From positions 124,001 through 188,000 of the forward strand of contig CAVUFS010000007.1 in assembly GCA_963740675.1 (NCBI GenBank): 64,000 nt of DNA, written 5' to 3'. Shown in pieces: positions 27,554-37,278 of this stretch. Numbering within the stretch: the stretch's first letter is position 1; every line of letters starts with the position of its first letter. The notes beneath the pieces are model-generated. The model worked only from the letters and a program-made list of their open reading frames with translations. It was not told the origin of the DNA and did no database searches. The DNA comes from CAIKMD01 sp963740675. Lineage in GTDB: Bacteria > Pseudomonadota > Alphaproteobacteria > ATCC43930 > CGMCC-115725. Position numbers and translations under genes: made by a program.

Positions 27554-28132
27554 ATGGAAACCCCAATACCGTTTTACGACATCCCACTAAAGGGATTGCC
27601 GGGCAAATACGGCAGCTGGCAGGAAACACCGGATTACTATTGTTGGACCGGGCGTTTTGAAACGACCGACAAGCCGCTGACGATCTGGGAAAAGGTCGAA
27701 GGCGGGGTCGTCAAAATCCCGGAGAAGCCTGCGTTGCTTCATGTCATTCCTGCTGGCCGCCCGCACCACATCGAGCATTTATTCGGTTACTGGCACAGCT
27801 GCAATGCCGACAAATTCGTCGTGCGCAAGGAGCAAGAGGACGCGGTCTATTACATGATCGTGCTTGGTGGCGCGAAACGCGACTATTCCTATGACGTGGT
27901 CGCCTGGTATTGCGCTTCGTGCGGCTCCGAACTTCCGGCCGGCGCAAAAGTAGACGCCGGCGCGCGCAATCGGCCCAAGTTCCTTGACGAGCAACTTAGG
28001 CTCGTGCGGCAATTCAACGAACAAGAAGACCTACGACGTTGTGTGAAGTGTGGAATCGTTCATCCAAAGGCCTATGGCCTGCTTCCGGAGGACGACACAC
28101 CGCTTGAACGCGATCAGCGGGCCACGTGGTAA
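27554..28132 (+). CDS. Short 3-hydroxyanthranilate dioxygenase-like protein (S3)
   Basis: 192 residues, paired with L5. It has RPHHIEHLFGYWHSCNAD, so the His of His-x5-Glu is present but the Glu position is Lys (ADKFVV). The Cys pairs are WYCASCG and RCVKCG. Compared with S1 and S2 it is intermediate between the long and short types, which fits an origin of the short form by loss of metal ligands after duplication. Confidence 0.72.
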   Translation: METPIPFYDIPLKGLPGKYGSWQETPDYYCWTGRFETTDKPLTIWEKVEGGVVKIPEKPALLHVIPAGRPHHIEHLFGYWHSCNADKFVVRKEQEDAVYYMIVLGGAKRDYSYDVVAWYCASCGSELPAGAKVDAGARNRPKFLDEQLRLVRQFNEQEDLRRCVKCGIVHPKAYGLLPEDDTPLERDQRATW

Positions 28133-28166
28133 ACGACGGGCCAGCCGGTCTAAACAGGGGGAAAAC

Positions 28167-29125
28167 GTGACGAGTGAAGCCGTCGATTTCAAGATCTTAG
28201 CTGGCGGACGTAACTGGATTCAGTTCACGAGCTATCTTTCCGTCAGCCTCGCCTGCTATCAGGGATTCCTGCCCAAGGGATCGACGGTATCCATCACAGC
28301 GGGCGACCCCGGGTCCATTTGTATGGACTCGCCACAGCTTATCGCTGACGGCGCGTATGATATCGGAATCACGACACCGTCGTGGTACGGCGGTTTAGCG
28401 GCGCATGGTCTCCCCCCTTCTCGAAGCCGCTTCCTCTTCGCGCATTGGCCGTCCTGCCGCACGATGACCGGTTAGCTTTTGCGGTACGAGCCGAAACCGG
28501 CATTAAGTCATTCGACGACATCCGCACCCGGAAATATCCGCTCAAGGTCATCATGCCCGAGCCATCGATGCGTCACCCTGCGACGCCGATCATCGATGAA
28601 GTTCTCAATGCCTATGGCCTCAGCATGGATCAGATTCTTTCCTGGGGCGGCGAGATACTTTCGACCGAGCGCAAGCGAACACGAAACATCGACGAAAGCC
28701 GGGCGGCAGGCCCTGGCTGGGACGCGGTGTTCGATGAGGCGATCATGACCAAGCGGTGGGACGTTCTCTGCCGCAACAATAAACTCAACTTCCTCGATAT
28801 AAGTCCTGACGTTCTCGCCCGCTTCGAGCAAAGGGGAATCCCCCGCAGCATTATCGCCAAGGATCGTCTGCCGGGGCTCGATCGCAATGTCGATGTATTG
28901 GATTTCAGCGGCTGGCTGATGTTCTGCCACAAGGACCTTCCCAATGACCGGGCACGTGATGTGGTCATGAGCTTGATCGAGCAAGGCCCCTCCATCAGTG
29001 CCAGTTTCAGCCAACCCATGGCTGGCCTGACGGGGCCGATCGATCCGAAAGTGCTATGCCGAGATACCTATATGCCGCTTCATCCCGGGGCAGAGGCATA
29101 TTACAAGGAACTCGGGGCGCTCTGA
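28167..29125 (+). pseudogene. Frameshifted TAXI-like periplasmic solute-binding protein
   Basis: A GTG at 28167 with GGGGGA upstream opens DFKILAGGRNWIQFTSYLSV and then ITAGDPGSICMDSPQLIADG, reminiscent of TAXI (TRAP-associated) receptors. The frame breaks in a run of six C at 28412-28417; a seventh C would join it to PPFSKPLPLRALAVLPHDDR and the rest of a normal lobe ending AYYKELGAL. No clear signal peptide is visible and no TRAP membrane subunit is nearby. A homopolymer break is a classic site of sequencing error, so the gene may be intact. The family call is tentative. Confidence 0.6.
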
Positions 29126-29271
29126 GCTTAACGGCTCGGTCGGGAAACGATGGATTTCCGTTTGCGGGGCTCACGCCAATTTCGACGCATCGTTAAAACC
29201 TCGCGCAAAACGAATAATGGCGCTGGACGGATTGGGTCCGGCACCGACACGACAATAGGGAGAAACCACTT

Positions 29272-30427
29272 GTGAGCAGCTTCATTCGGTCCGCAATCCG
29301 TGCTGTCTTCATGACCGGGATCGCGCTTTCGTGGCTTTCCGGCGGCGCGATCGCCCAGGAGCTTCCCAAGGCGACGCAAAAGATCCTCGAACAGATCAAG
29401 CTCGATCCTTCTTATCTCAAAGGCATCGATGAGGAGCTCGAAGTTCCAGCTGACTGGATCGAGCGCGCGAAGAAAGAAGGCGAATTCCGGATCGCCGCGT
29501 CCGAGTCAAAGTCGCAATTCCGCGCCTATATCGCGCCTTTCGTGGAGCGTTATCCCTTCATTCGGCCCGAGTATGAACAGGGCAGCTACAACAATCGCGT
29601 GATCAAACCACTCCTCGCCTTGAAGCAAGGCCATCTCATCACGGACATCACCACCAGCATCACCGGCAGCATCTATATGTTCAAAGAGGCGAACGCGCTC
29701 GCAAGCCTCGAGGACATTCCCAATTTCAAGAACGTACGGGACGAGCTACGCCCCGATTCGGGCCTCTTCGTAAGCAAAGATTTTCGTATTTGGTGCATGG
29801 CCTACAACACCCAGAAGGTGAAGAAAGAGTCCCTCCCCCAAACCTGGGAAGACTTGATCACCAAAAGCGAGCTGCACGGCAACGTCATTGGGGCAAACGA
29901 TCGCCCTATGACGTGGTTAGTGCCGTTGAGAAGCCAATGGAGCGCTGAGAAAACCGCCAAATACATCGGAGATTTCATGAGCATCGTCCAGTCCGCAGCT
30001 CCGACAGGAAGGGGTTAATGCTCTTACCGGCCTGACGTCCTTGGGCGAAGTGCCGATCTCCATTCCCTCGGGCGACTCGCAGGTCTACGAACTTGCGTCC
30101 AAAGGGGGCAACGTCGCCTGGCATTGCCCCGATCCCATTCCGGCAACGGCGAGTGAAATCGCGCTGCTGAATGGCTCACCTCATATGTACGCGTCAAAGA
30201 TCTTCATCAATTGGATATTGAGCCGTGAAGGACAGATTGCGCAGTATGCCGCGATCTTTACGCCACCGGTGACCAAGAAGCTGCCGCTCGAAAAATTCGA
30301 GGTTTATCCGGATGAACTAAAGGGCAAGAAGCTGATCGCGAACGATGCCAATTTGTCCGATGACTATGCGGCCGAAATTCAAAAGGTATGGGGCCCACTC
30401 TGGGAAAAGAGACTGCAAGCTCAATGA
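29272..30427 (+). pseudogene. Frameshifted family-1 (iron/polyamine-type) ABC substrate-binding protein
   Basis: The GTG at 29272 begins a chain with a signal peptide ending GGAIAQ, then DWIERAKKEGEFRIAASES, as in Fbp/PotD-like binding proteins. The frame shifts near 29992; in the new frame the chain goes PQLRQEGVNALTGLTSLGEV then PISIPSGDSQVYELASKGG and ends WEKRLQAQ. Removing one base would give about 385 residues, a normal length. The permease gene follows 63 bases later. The ligand may be an organic or metal-chelate compound; iron is not proven. Confidence 0.75.
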
Positions 30428-30490
30428 AGGCTCGCCTTAGTCTTCATATCTACGGTCACTCTCCACGACGCGTCGGAAATCGAGTAATTG

Positions 30491-32248
30491 ATGTCGGTTG
30501 CAGCCCTCACGTTACCACGAGTTAAGTGGGCACGCGCTTTTTTGCCGCGTAACGCTACAGGCTATCTCGTCTTTGCATTTGTGGCGCTGTTGGTCGCTTC
30601 GCCCGTCGCGTTTCTCATTCTGGGCAGTCTGAGTACGGCAAAACTCCCCGGCGACCTCGCTGGATCGAGCATGACGTTCGCGAATTTCCGCGCGGTATGG
30701 TCCGATCCTGCTCTCCCCTCGATTTTCTATAATACCTTCGTCTATGCAAGCGGTGCGACGACCATCGGCGTCGTACTCGCCATCGTCCTGGCATGGTTGG
30801 TCGAACGCACCGACATCGGCTTCAAAGCACTGATCTATGCGACGATACCCATGACGCTTGCGATGCCCGGACTGTTGCAAGCCATGGCCTGGATCCTGTT
30901 GCTGAGTCCGCGCATCGGCTTCGGCAATCAATTCCTTCAGGAAGTCTTCGGCTTCGATAAACCACTGTTCAACATCTATTCGATGGAAGCGATGATCCTG
31001 ATCGAAGGATTACGCCTCGTACCCACAGCCTTTCTGATGTTGGTGCCCTTACTACGCAGAATGGACCCGATGCTCGAGGAAGCTGCAGCGATCTCCGGCG
31101 CCAGCAGCGTTTCTACGGTTCGGCGGATCACCCTTCGCCTGATGTTTCCCGGACTTCTCGCCGTTATGATCTTCCAGTTCATTACAGCGATCGAGGCCTT
31201 CGAAATTCCCGGCGTCATCGGCATACCGGCGAGATTGCTGGTCCTCAGCACCAAAATCTATTCGCTGCTGGTACAGACGTCCGCGCTTCCGGTCTTCGGT
31301 CAGGCCAATGCCCTGGCGATGCTGTATCTCGTGGTCGCGCTCACCGGGGCCTACTGCTACAGCCGCGCTGTTTCGCATTCCGAAAAATATTCGATGATCA
31401 CCGGCAAGGGCTATCGACCACAAACTTTCCGGCTCGGGAGAATGCGGTACGCCGCAAACGCTGTCGTCTGGAGCTATATCACGCTCGCGGTGATATTGCC
31501 GGCACTGGTCCTCGCCTACGTCTCGTTCCTTCCGACCCTGCGCCGCCCCTCGGCCGCTGCCTTTGCGTCTTTCACCACTGCCAACTATCAGGAGATCTTC
31601 GCATCTCCATTCATCGGCAGGATCGTCAGCAACACCCTTGTTATGAGTGTCGTCACCGCAACCGCCACGGCGGCGCTTTCCTTTATCGTCGCGCTGGTCG
31701 TCGTGCGCAGCCGCATTTCGGGACGGCGTATCCTCGATCAATTGGCCTTCGCGCCGAGTGCGATCCCGGGCCTCGTGCTGGCGCTCGCATTCCTATGGGT
31801 CTTCCTTCAGGTCGACAAAGTCGTTCCCGGCATCTTCGGTACGATCTGGTCGGTCGCGATCGCCTTCACTGTCGCGTTCCTGCCCTATGGCAGCCGCGCG
31901 ATGAACGTTGCCACTCTTCAAATCCATCACGACCTCGAAGAAGCCGGTTACGTGAGCGGTGGGCGTCAATGGTGCGTCATGCGGCGTATCTTCTTCCCTC
32001 TCTTGATCCCGGCGCTGATCGGCGTATGGGTTTGGTCTCTTTTGAACGCTTCCCGCATCATGGGCATCCCCGTCCTTCTCTACGAAGGCACACAAAATCA
32101 GGTTCTTGCCGTCCTAATGTGGAATATGTGGGAGCAAGGTCAGCTAGTCACCGTCGCCGCGCTCGGAACGGCGATGACAGTCGTTTTGCTTGCGATCACA
32201 CTCGCGTTGCGCATTTTCGGCTTCGCCAAAGCGATGGATAGAGGCTGA
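30491..32248 (+). CDS. ABC transporter permease, FbpB-type with two fused permease domains
   Basis: 585 residues with about twelve hydrophobic segments and two EAA loops: EEAAAISGASSVSTVRRITL in the first half and EEAGYVSGGRQWCVMRRIFF in the second. Two BPD_transp_1 domains in one chain are typical of FbpB and related importers. The ATG at 30491 directly follows a TTG at 30488. It should pair with the binding protein encoded just upstream. No matching ATPase gene follows; the next gene is convergent. Confidence 0.9.
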   Translation: MSVAALTLPRVKWARAFLPRNATGYLVFAFVALLVASPVAFLILGSLSTAKLPGDLAGSSMTFANFRAVWSDPALPSIFYNTFVYASGATTIGVVLAIVLAWLVERTDIGFKALIYATIPMTLAMPGLLQAMAWILLLSPRIGFGNQFLQEVFGFDKPLFNIYSMEAMILIEGLRLVPTAFLMLVPLLRRMDPMLEEAAAISGASSVSTVRRITLRLMFPGLLAVMIFQFITAIEAFEIPGVIGIPARLLVLSTKIYSLLVQTSALPVFGQANALAMLYLVVALTGAYCYSRAVSHSEKYSMITGKGYRPQTFRLGRMRYAANAVVWSYITLAVILPALVLAYVSFLPTLRRPSAAAFASFTTANYQEIFASPFIGRIVSNTLVMSVVTATATAALSFIVALVVVRSRISGRRILDQLAFAPSAIPGLVLALAFLWVFLQVDKVVPGIFGTIWSVAIAFTVAFLPYGSRAMNVATLQIHHDLEEAGYVSGGRQWCVMRRIFFPLLIPALIGVWVWSLLNASRIMGIPVLLYEGTQNQVLAVLMWNMWEQGQLVTVAALGTAMTVVLLAITLALRIFGFAKAMDRG

Positions 32249-32410
32249 ACCAAGCGATGGCGGAAGTGCGCAATGTCCGCGACACGGGCGTATGAAGCGC
32301 CGACGCGGCAAGAGTATCTGAGTCCGATTGGTAGTCTTCGGAGCAGACCGGCCGCTGAAGAGCGACGCATAACGGCGGTCTTGAGAGGTGCTGCGCGGAC
32401 CGCGTCATAG

Positions 32411-35400
32411 TCATGATCGTGCTTTGCGGCCCAACCCCCGAATGAACGTGAAAAACGCGGGCGTGAATAGCAGGCCGAAGCAGGTCACCCCGATCATGCC
32501 GAACAGCACGGCTGTTCCCAATGACTGACGCATCTCCGCTCCCGCACCCGTTGCCACGGCCAGCGGGACGACGCCGAGAATGAAGGAGAAGGACGTCATG
32601 AGGATCGGCCGGAGGCGGGTTCGGGCGGCGTGTACTGCGGCTTCGCCAGGCGCGGTTCCGTCCTCTTCTTTCTGTCGAGCGAATTCGACGATGAGGATCG
32701 CGTTCTTAGCGGCGAGCCCAACCAGCACGACAAAACCGATCTGCGCGAGGATATCGATCGGCATGCCGCGGGCGAGGAGACCAGTCACCGACGCCAAGAG
32801 GCACATCGGCAGGATCAATACGATCGCCAGCGGCAGCTTCCAGCTCTCATACTGAGCCACAAGAACGAGGAACACGAAAAGCGCAGCGGCGCCGAAGACA
32901 AGCAGCGTCGGCACTCCCTTTTGCTCCTGCTGAAAAGCGAGATCGGTCCATTCGAACGCGATGCCCTTCGGCAAGGTTTGCTGAGCCAGCTCTTCCATCC
33001 GGTGCAGCGCCGTGCCCGTCGCGATGCCGGGCGCCGCCACGCCCTGGACCTCGGCAGCCGGGTAGAGATTGTAGCGCGGCACGCGATAAGGGACCGTTTG
33101 GCTTCTGATTTGCGCCACCGTTCCGATCGGCACCATCTCGCCCGAGGCGTTGCGGGCCTTGAGCCGGGTGATGTCCTCGGGGCTGCGCCTGAACTCGCCA
33201 TCGCCCTGGACCCGAACCTGATAGGTACGACCAAGATAATTGAAGTCGTTCACGTATTGCGAACCGAGATAGACCTGCAACGTGGAGAAGATGTCGGTGG
33301 AGGTGAGACCCACTTTCTGTGCCTTCAACCGATCGATATCGGCATAGACGGAGGGCGCTCCCACGTTGAAGAGGGTGAACACACCGGCGAAGGTCGGATC
33401 CTTGTTGGCGGCAGCAACGAGCGTTTGTGCGGCGTTATAGAGCGCCGTCGAACCAAGCCCGGCCCGGTCCTCCAGCATCAGCTTGAAACCACCCGCGTTG
33501 CCGAGGCCCTGCACCGGCGGCGGCGGGATGGTCAGAACATTCGCATCTTTGATGACCGAGAGGCGCTTGCGGAGGTCAGCCAAGACCGTCTCCGCGGTCA
33601 CGCCGCGTTGGTCGTGGTTGTAGAGCGATGGCAATCCCGGGAATATCGTCGCGTCGTTCGACGCAATTGTTAGCGTCGTTGCATCGAGGCCGACGAAAGG
33701 CGCCGTGTGCTCGATCCCTTTCGTGTCGAGAATGATATCGTTAGCGCGGCGGACGACCGCATCGGTCCGATCCAATGTCGATCCGGCCGGAAGCTGAACG
33801 ACGCTGATCAGGTAGCCCTGGTCCTGCTCGGGGATGAAGCCGGTCGGCGTCTTCGCGAACTCGATTCCGGCAACGCCGATCAGCCCGACATACACCACAA
33901 GCACAACGGCGGTGCCGCGCACCAGCCGGCGGGTTAAGCCGCCATAGCTGGACGAAATCCAATCGAAGCTTCGGTTGAAGCCGTCGAATGCGGCGTAGAG
34001 CAGACGCTGCACGCGGTTGGCGGATATCGCCCGGTGGGCGTCGTGCGGCTTGAACAACACGGCGCAGAGGGCGGGGCTGAGCGTCAGCGACACAAAGCAA
34101 GAAATGACCGTCGAGGCCGAAATCGTAACCGCGAATTGACGGAAGAAAAGGCCCGAGATACCGGAAAGGAACGCGGAAGGCACGAAGACCGCACAGAGTG
34201 TGAGGGCGATCGAGATCAGCGCGCTGCCAACCTCGTCCATGGTCCTGTGCGCTGCCTCTTTCGGCGACATGCCGCTGCGTATGTTGCGCTCGACATTCTC
34301 GACTACGACAATTGCGTCGTCGACGACGATACCGACGGCGAGCACGAGCCCGAAGAGGGACAGGTTGTTAAGCGATATGCCGAAGGCCTCGAGGATCGTG
34401 AACGTCCCGATCAGCGACACTGGAATCGCAATGACCGGGATGATGGTCGCCCGCCATGTCTGCAGAAAGAGAAAAACCACGCCGACGACGAGAAGGATCG
34501 CGATAAAGATCGTGGCGACAACCTCGCGTATCGACTTCGCGATGAAGATCGTCGGATCGTAAACGATGGTGGATGCGACCCCGGGCGGATAATCCTTCTT
34601 CAGCTCGTCCATCGCGCCCAACACTTCGCGATCGACCGCGAGCGAGTTCGCGCCCGGTTGCGCATAAATGAGAAGGGGCGTCGCATTGTAGCGGTCCATA
34701 TAGGACGTGCTGCCGTAATCCGCGGCCCCAACCTCGACGCGCCCGATATCGCGGATACGCGTGACGTGCCCTTGACCATCGGTTTTGATGATGATGTCGC
34801 CAAACTGTTCGGGCGTCGCGAGCCGACCGAGTGCTTCGACGTTGATTTGATAGGCCGCTTTGCTGGGAATCGGCGGCTGATTCAGGATGCCAGCCGATAT
34901 CTGAAGGTTTTGCGCGCGCAGGGCCGAGAGGATGTCGCTCGCGCTGAGATTGTAGGCAGCCGCCCGGTCAGGATCGACCCAGACGCGCATCGCATATTCA
35001 CGGCCGCCCATGAATTGCACATCGCCGACGCCGGGTAGCCGGGCGAGCACGTCCTTGATGTGCAATGTCGCGTAGTTGGACAGGTAAAGCGTGTCGCGCG
35101 ACTTGTCCGGCGAATAAAGGTGAACGGCGAGAAGGATGCTGGGAATCGATTTTTTGACCTGGACGCCAAGACGCTGGACATCCTCGGGCAGGCGCGACAA
35201 CACGTCTTGAACCCGGTTTTGCGTCAACATTTGCGCGACGTTGAGATCGGTGCCGATGGCAAACGTCACGGTAATCGTGAGATTGCCGTCGCCCGTCGAT
35301 TGGCTGTTCATGTACAGCATGTTCTCGACGCCGTTGATTTCCTGCTCAAGCGGCGTTGCGACCGTGCGGGCGACAGTCTCTGCGGAAGCGCCGGGATAGC

Positions 35401-35548
35401 TGGTCGTGACCTGCACGGTAGGCGGCACGATTTCCGGATATTGGGCGACGGGGAGGATCACGAGCGCGCCCAAGCCGAATGCCATCACGAAAATGCTGAG
35501 CACAGCGGCGAAACGGGGCCGATCGATGAAAAAATGTGTGAGGCGCAT
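32411..35548 (-). CDS. RND efflux permease, HAE1 (AcrB/MexB-like) family
   Basis: 1045 residues, the normal size. The N-terminus FFIDRPRFAAVLSIFVMAFG and the proton-relay helices GIVVDDAIVVVENVERN (Asp-Asp) and LAAKNAILIVEFARQ (Lys) are intact. It works as a trimer that captures hydrophobic drugs in the periplasm and passes them through an adaptor and an outer-membrane channel. The adaptor gene lies 11 bases upstream on the same strand. No TolC-like gene or regulator is adjacent. Confidence 0.96.
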   Translation of the reverse strand: MRLTHFFIDRPRFAAVLSIFVMAFGLGALVILPVAQYPEIVPPTVQVTTSYPGASAETVARTVATPLEQEINGVENMLYMNSQSTGDGNLTITVTFAIGTDLNVAQMLTQNRVQDVLSRLPEDVQRLGVQVKKSIPSILLAVHLYSPDKSRDTLYLSNYATLHIKDVLARLPGVGDVQFMGGREYAMRVWVDPDRAAAYNLSASDILSALRAQNLQISAGILNQPPIPSKAAYQINVEALGRLATPEQFGDIIIKTDGQGHVTRIRDIGRVEVGAADYGSTSYMDRYNATPLLIYAQPGANSLAVDREVLGAMDELKKDYPPGVASTIVYDPTIFIAKSIREVVATIFIAILLVVGVVFLFLQTWRATIIPVIAIPVSLIGTFTILEAFGISLNNLSLFGLVLAVGIVVDDAIVVVENVERNIRSGMSPKEAAHRTMDEVGSALISIALTLCAVFVPSAFLSGISGLFFRQFAVTISASTVISCFVSLTLSPALCAVLFKPHDAHRAISANRVQRLLYAAFDGFNRSFDWISSSYGGLTRRLVRGTAVVLVVYVGLIGVAGIEFAKTPTGFIPEQDQGYLISVVQLPAGSTLDRTDAVVRRANDIILDTKGIEHTAPFVGLDATTLTIASNDATIFPGLPSLYNHDQRGVTAETVLADLRKRLSVIKDANVLTIPPPPVQGLGNAGGFKLMLEDRAGLGSTALYNAAQTLVAAANKDPTFAGVFTLFNVGAPSVYADIDRLKAQKVGLTSTDIFSTLQVYLGSQYVNDFNYLGRTYQVRVQGDGEFRRSPEDITRLKARNASGEMVPIGTVAQIRSQTVPYRVPRYNLYPAAEVQGVAAPGIATGTALHRMEELAQQTLPKGIAFEWTDLAFQQEQKGVPTLLVFGAAALFVFLVLVAQYESWKLPLAIVLILPMCLLASVTGLLARGMPIDILAQIGFVVLVGLAAKNAILIVEFARQKEEDGTAPGEAAVHAARTRLRPILMTSFSFILGVVPLAVATGAGAEMRQSLGTAVLFGMIGVTCFGLLFTPAFFTFIRGLGRKARS

Positions 35549-35559
35549 GGCGGATATCC

Positions 35560-36747
35560 TCAGCCGTGGCCCGCGGCAGCGTATTGGATCGCTCCGTCTT
35601 GCGGATCGACTTTGGCGCCCGGCCTGGCATAAGGCAGTCCTTCGATGATGACCCGATCGTCTGGTGTCAGGCCCGAGCTGATGACGCGCAGGCCGCCGCG
35701 GAGATCACCGATCTGAACTTGCTTCGGCGCCACTGTGCCGTCGGGTGCGACCGTCATCACGAGGTGTTCCGACTGATCCGGCAACACGGCCGTGTCGGGT
35801 ATCAATAACGTTGGCGCCGGCGAACCGACGACGAGACGCATGCGGGCAAACTCTCCGGGCGTGAGGAGAAGATCGGAATTCGCAACCGTCGCTCGGGCGT
35901 GGAGTGTGCCACTCGACCGGTCGAGCGCATTGTCGACGAAGTCCAGCGTCCCTTGGCGGCCAAAGTCGCTCTCGTCGCTGAGCTCGATTTCGACCTTGTC
36001 GGCGAGCGCACCTTTCTGCTTTGCGCGCTCGCGCGAGAAGGCGAGATAGTCTGCCTCGCTCATGTCGAAATCGAGATAGATCGGATCGACGGAGACGATC
36101 GTTGCGAGCAAAGTCGTCGGGCTTGTCGCGGTACGGCTGCCGGCGATCAAATTGCCGACGGAAACGAGATGGGTACCGATGCGCCCATCGAACGGCGCCG
36201 TAACACGGCAGTGCTCGAGGTCGAACTGTGCGTCGCGGAGCTGTGCTTTCGCGTCGTCGACGGCAGCCTGGGCAGCCAACTGATCGGAGGTGCGCTGTTC
36301 GGCAATCTCTCTCGATCCAGCCCCCGTCTTCGCCAGCGAATTGGCACGTGCGAATTCGCGATTGGCAAACGCGAGCCGAGCGGTCGCGCTCTCGAGCTGG
36401 GCGGTTGCTTGGTTCACCCGATATTCATAGGGACGGGGATCGATGACGAAGAGCAGATCGCCTTTGTGGACGATGTCGCCGTCCTTAAAGTGAATCTCGG
36501 TCAAGGTGCCGCCGACCTGGGGACGGAGTTCGACCCGGTCGACCGCCGAGAATTGCCCCAGAAAGCCGAGCCGCTGATCGACATCTCGAATGAGAGGCTT
36601 GCTCACGACCACTTGGGGCAGTGCCGGGCTCGCCTTTGCGGCGGCTCCTGCGTTCTGGTGGAAATACGTTACCCATCCAATGCCGGCAGCCGCAACGACG
36701 ATTTCAGAAACAATCCACAATCTTGCGTTCACGTCCTCACCATCCAC
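35560..36747 (-). CDS. RND efflux periplasmic adaptor (membrane fusion protein)
   Basis: 395 residues from a GTG at 36747; a second GTG at 36732 is possible. It has an N-terminal hydrophobic anchor (LWIVSEIVVAAAGIGWVTYF), a lipoyl half-motif VELRPQVGGTLTEIHFKDGD, a coiled-coil hairpin region rich in Ala and Glu, and the second lipoyl half HCRVTAPFDGRIGTHLVSVG. It bridges the RND pump and an outer-membrane channel and is cotranscribed with the pump. Confidence 0.93.
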   Translation of the reverse strand: MDGEDVNARLWIVSEIVVAAAGIGWVTYFHQNAGAAAKASPALPQVVVSKPLIRDVDQRLGFLGQFSAVDRVELRPQVGGTLTEIHFKDGDIVHKGDLLFVIDPRPYEYRVNQATAQLESATARLAFANREFARANSLAKTGAGSREIAEQRTSDQLAAQAAVDDAKAQLRDAQFDLEHCRVTAPFDGRIGTHLVSVGNLIAGSRTATSPTTLLATIVSVDPIYLDFDMSEADYLAFSRERAKQKGALADKVEIELSDESDFGRQGTLDFVDNALDRSSGTLHARATVANSDLLLTPGEFARMRLVVGSPAPTLLIPDTAVLPDQSEHLVMTVAPDGTVAPKQVQIGDLRGGLRVISSGLTPDDRVIIEGLPYARPGAKVDPQDGAIQYAAAGHG

Positions 36748-37278
36748 TTCAACACAAAAACCTGCTTATCTCTGTCGCGACGCAGGCTGAGTCAGAAGCG
36801 ATCGAGCGCTCGCTCATTCGCAGCTTTGATAGCTGGAGTTCGGTACTTCCTTTCGCGAAGTTAATGAGGGATTTCCGAAGAGCATCTTCGGGCTAGCCGA
36901 ACAATGAGGGAGGTAGTCTCGTGGGCTGCAATCATGCAGCTGATTAGGCGTGAGGAGGCATGCCGGACGGCATCATGTGGTCTGCTTTCCGTCGAGCTGA
37001 GCGGCCATTTCAAACGCAACTAACTTCTGGAATCCTGAAATCGCTCTGTAGTCCCGTAGGCGCACTGTTGGCCATGAGCCAGCCATTTGGGGCTGCCTCG
37101 CGAAGCAGAGGAACAGAGTTATGCAGCGGACGATGTGCCTTCATCTGCCCTCCTTCCGAAGGCCGGTTATTCGTGTCGGCGTGCTCACGGCAAGGTCACC
37201 ACTGGATAGCGGTTTCGCGGCTCGGCATTGAAATTCTTGGCAAGATCGCGCTAGACGGTCATCATCGCTCCCACCATC
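36748..37278. other. Intergenic stretch, no gene recognised
   Basis: This stretch separates the divergent efflux operon and the exonuclease gene. A plus-strand open frame of 121 codons (36960-37325) has no family motif and a composition unlike a protein; I treat it as chance. The left part presumably carries the efflux promoter. No clear hairpin or operator was found. Confidence 0.45.

Noticed and set aside
28167..30427. Calling the transporter upstream of the FbpB-type permease a ferric iron importer
   Set aside because: The family also carries polyamines and organic ligands, and the genes sit in a catabolic setting with no iron-box or siderophore gene.
34034..35038. 334-codon plus-strand frame opposite the RND pump
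   Set aside because: It has an extreme charged composition (Asp/Arg-rich) typical of the antisense of high-GC genes; the RND gene is secure.
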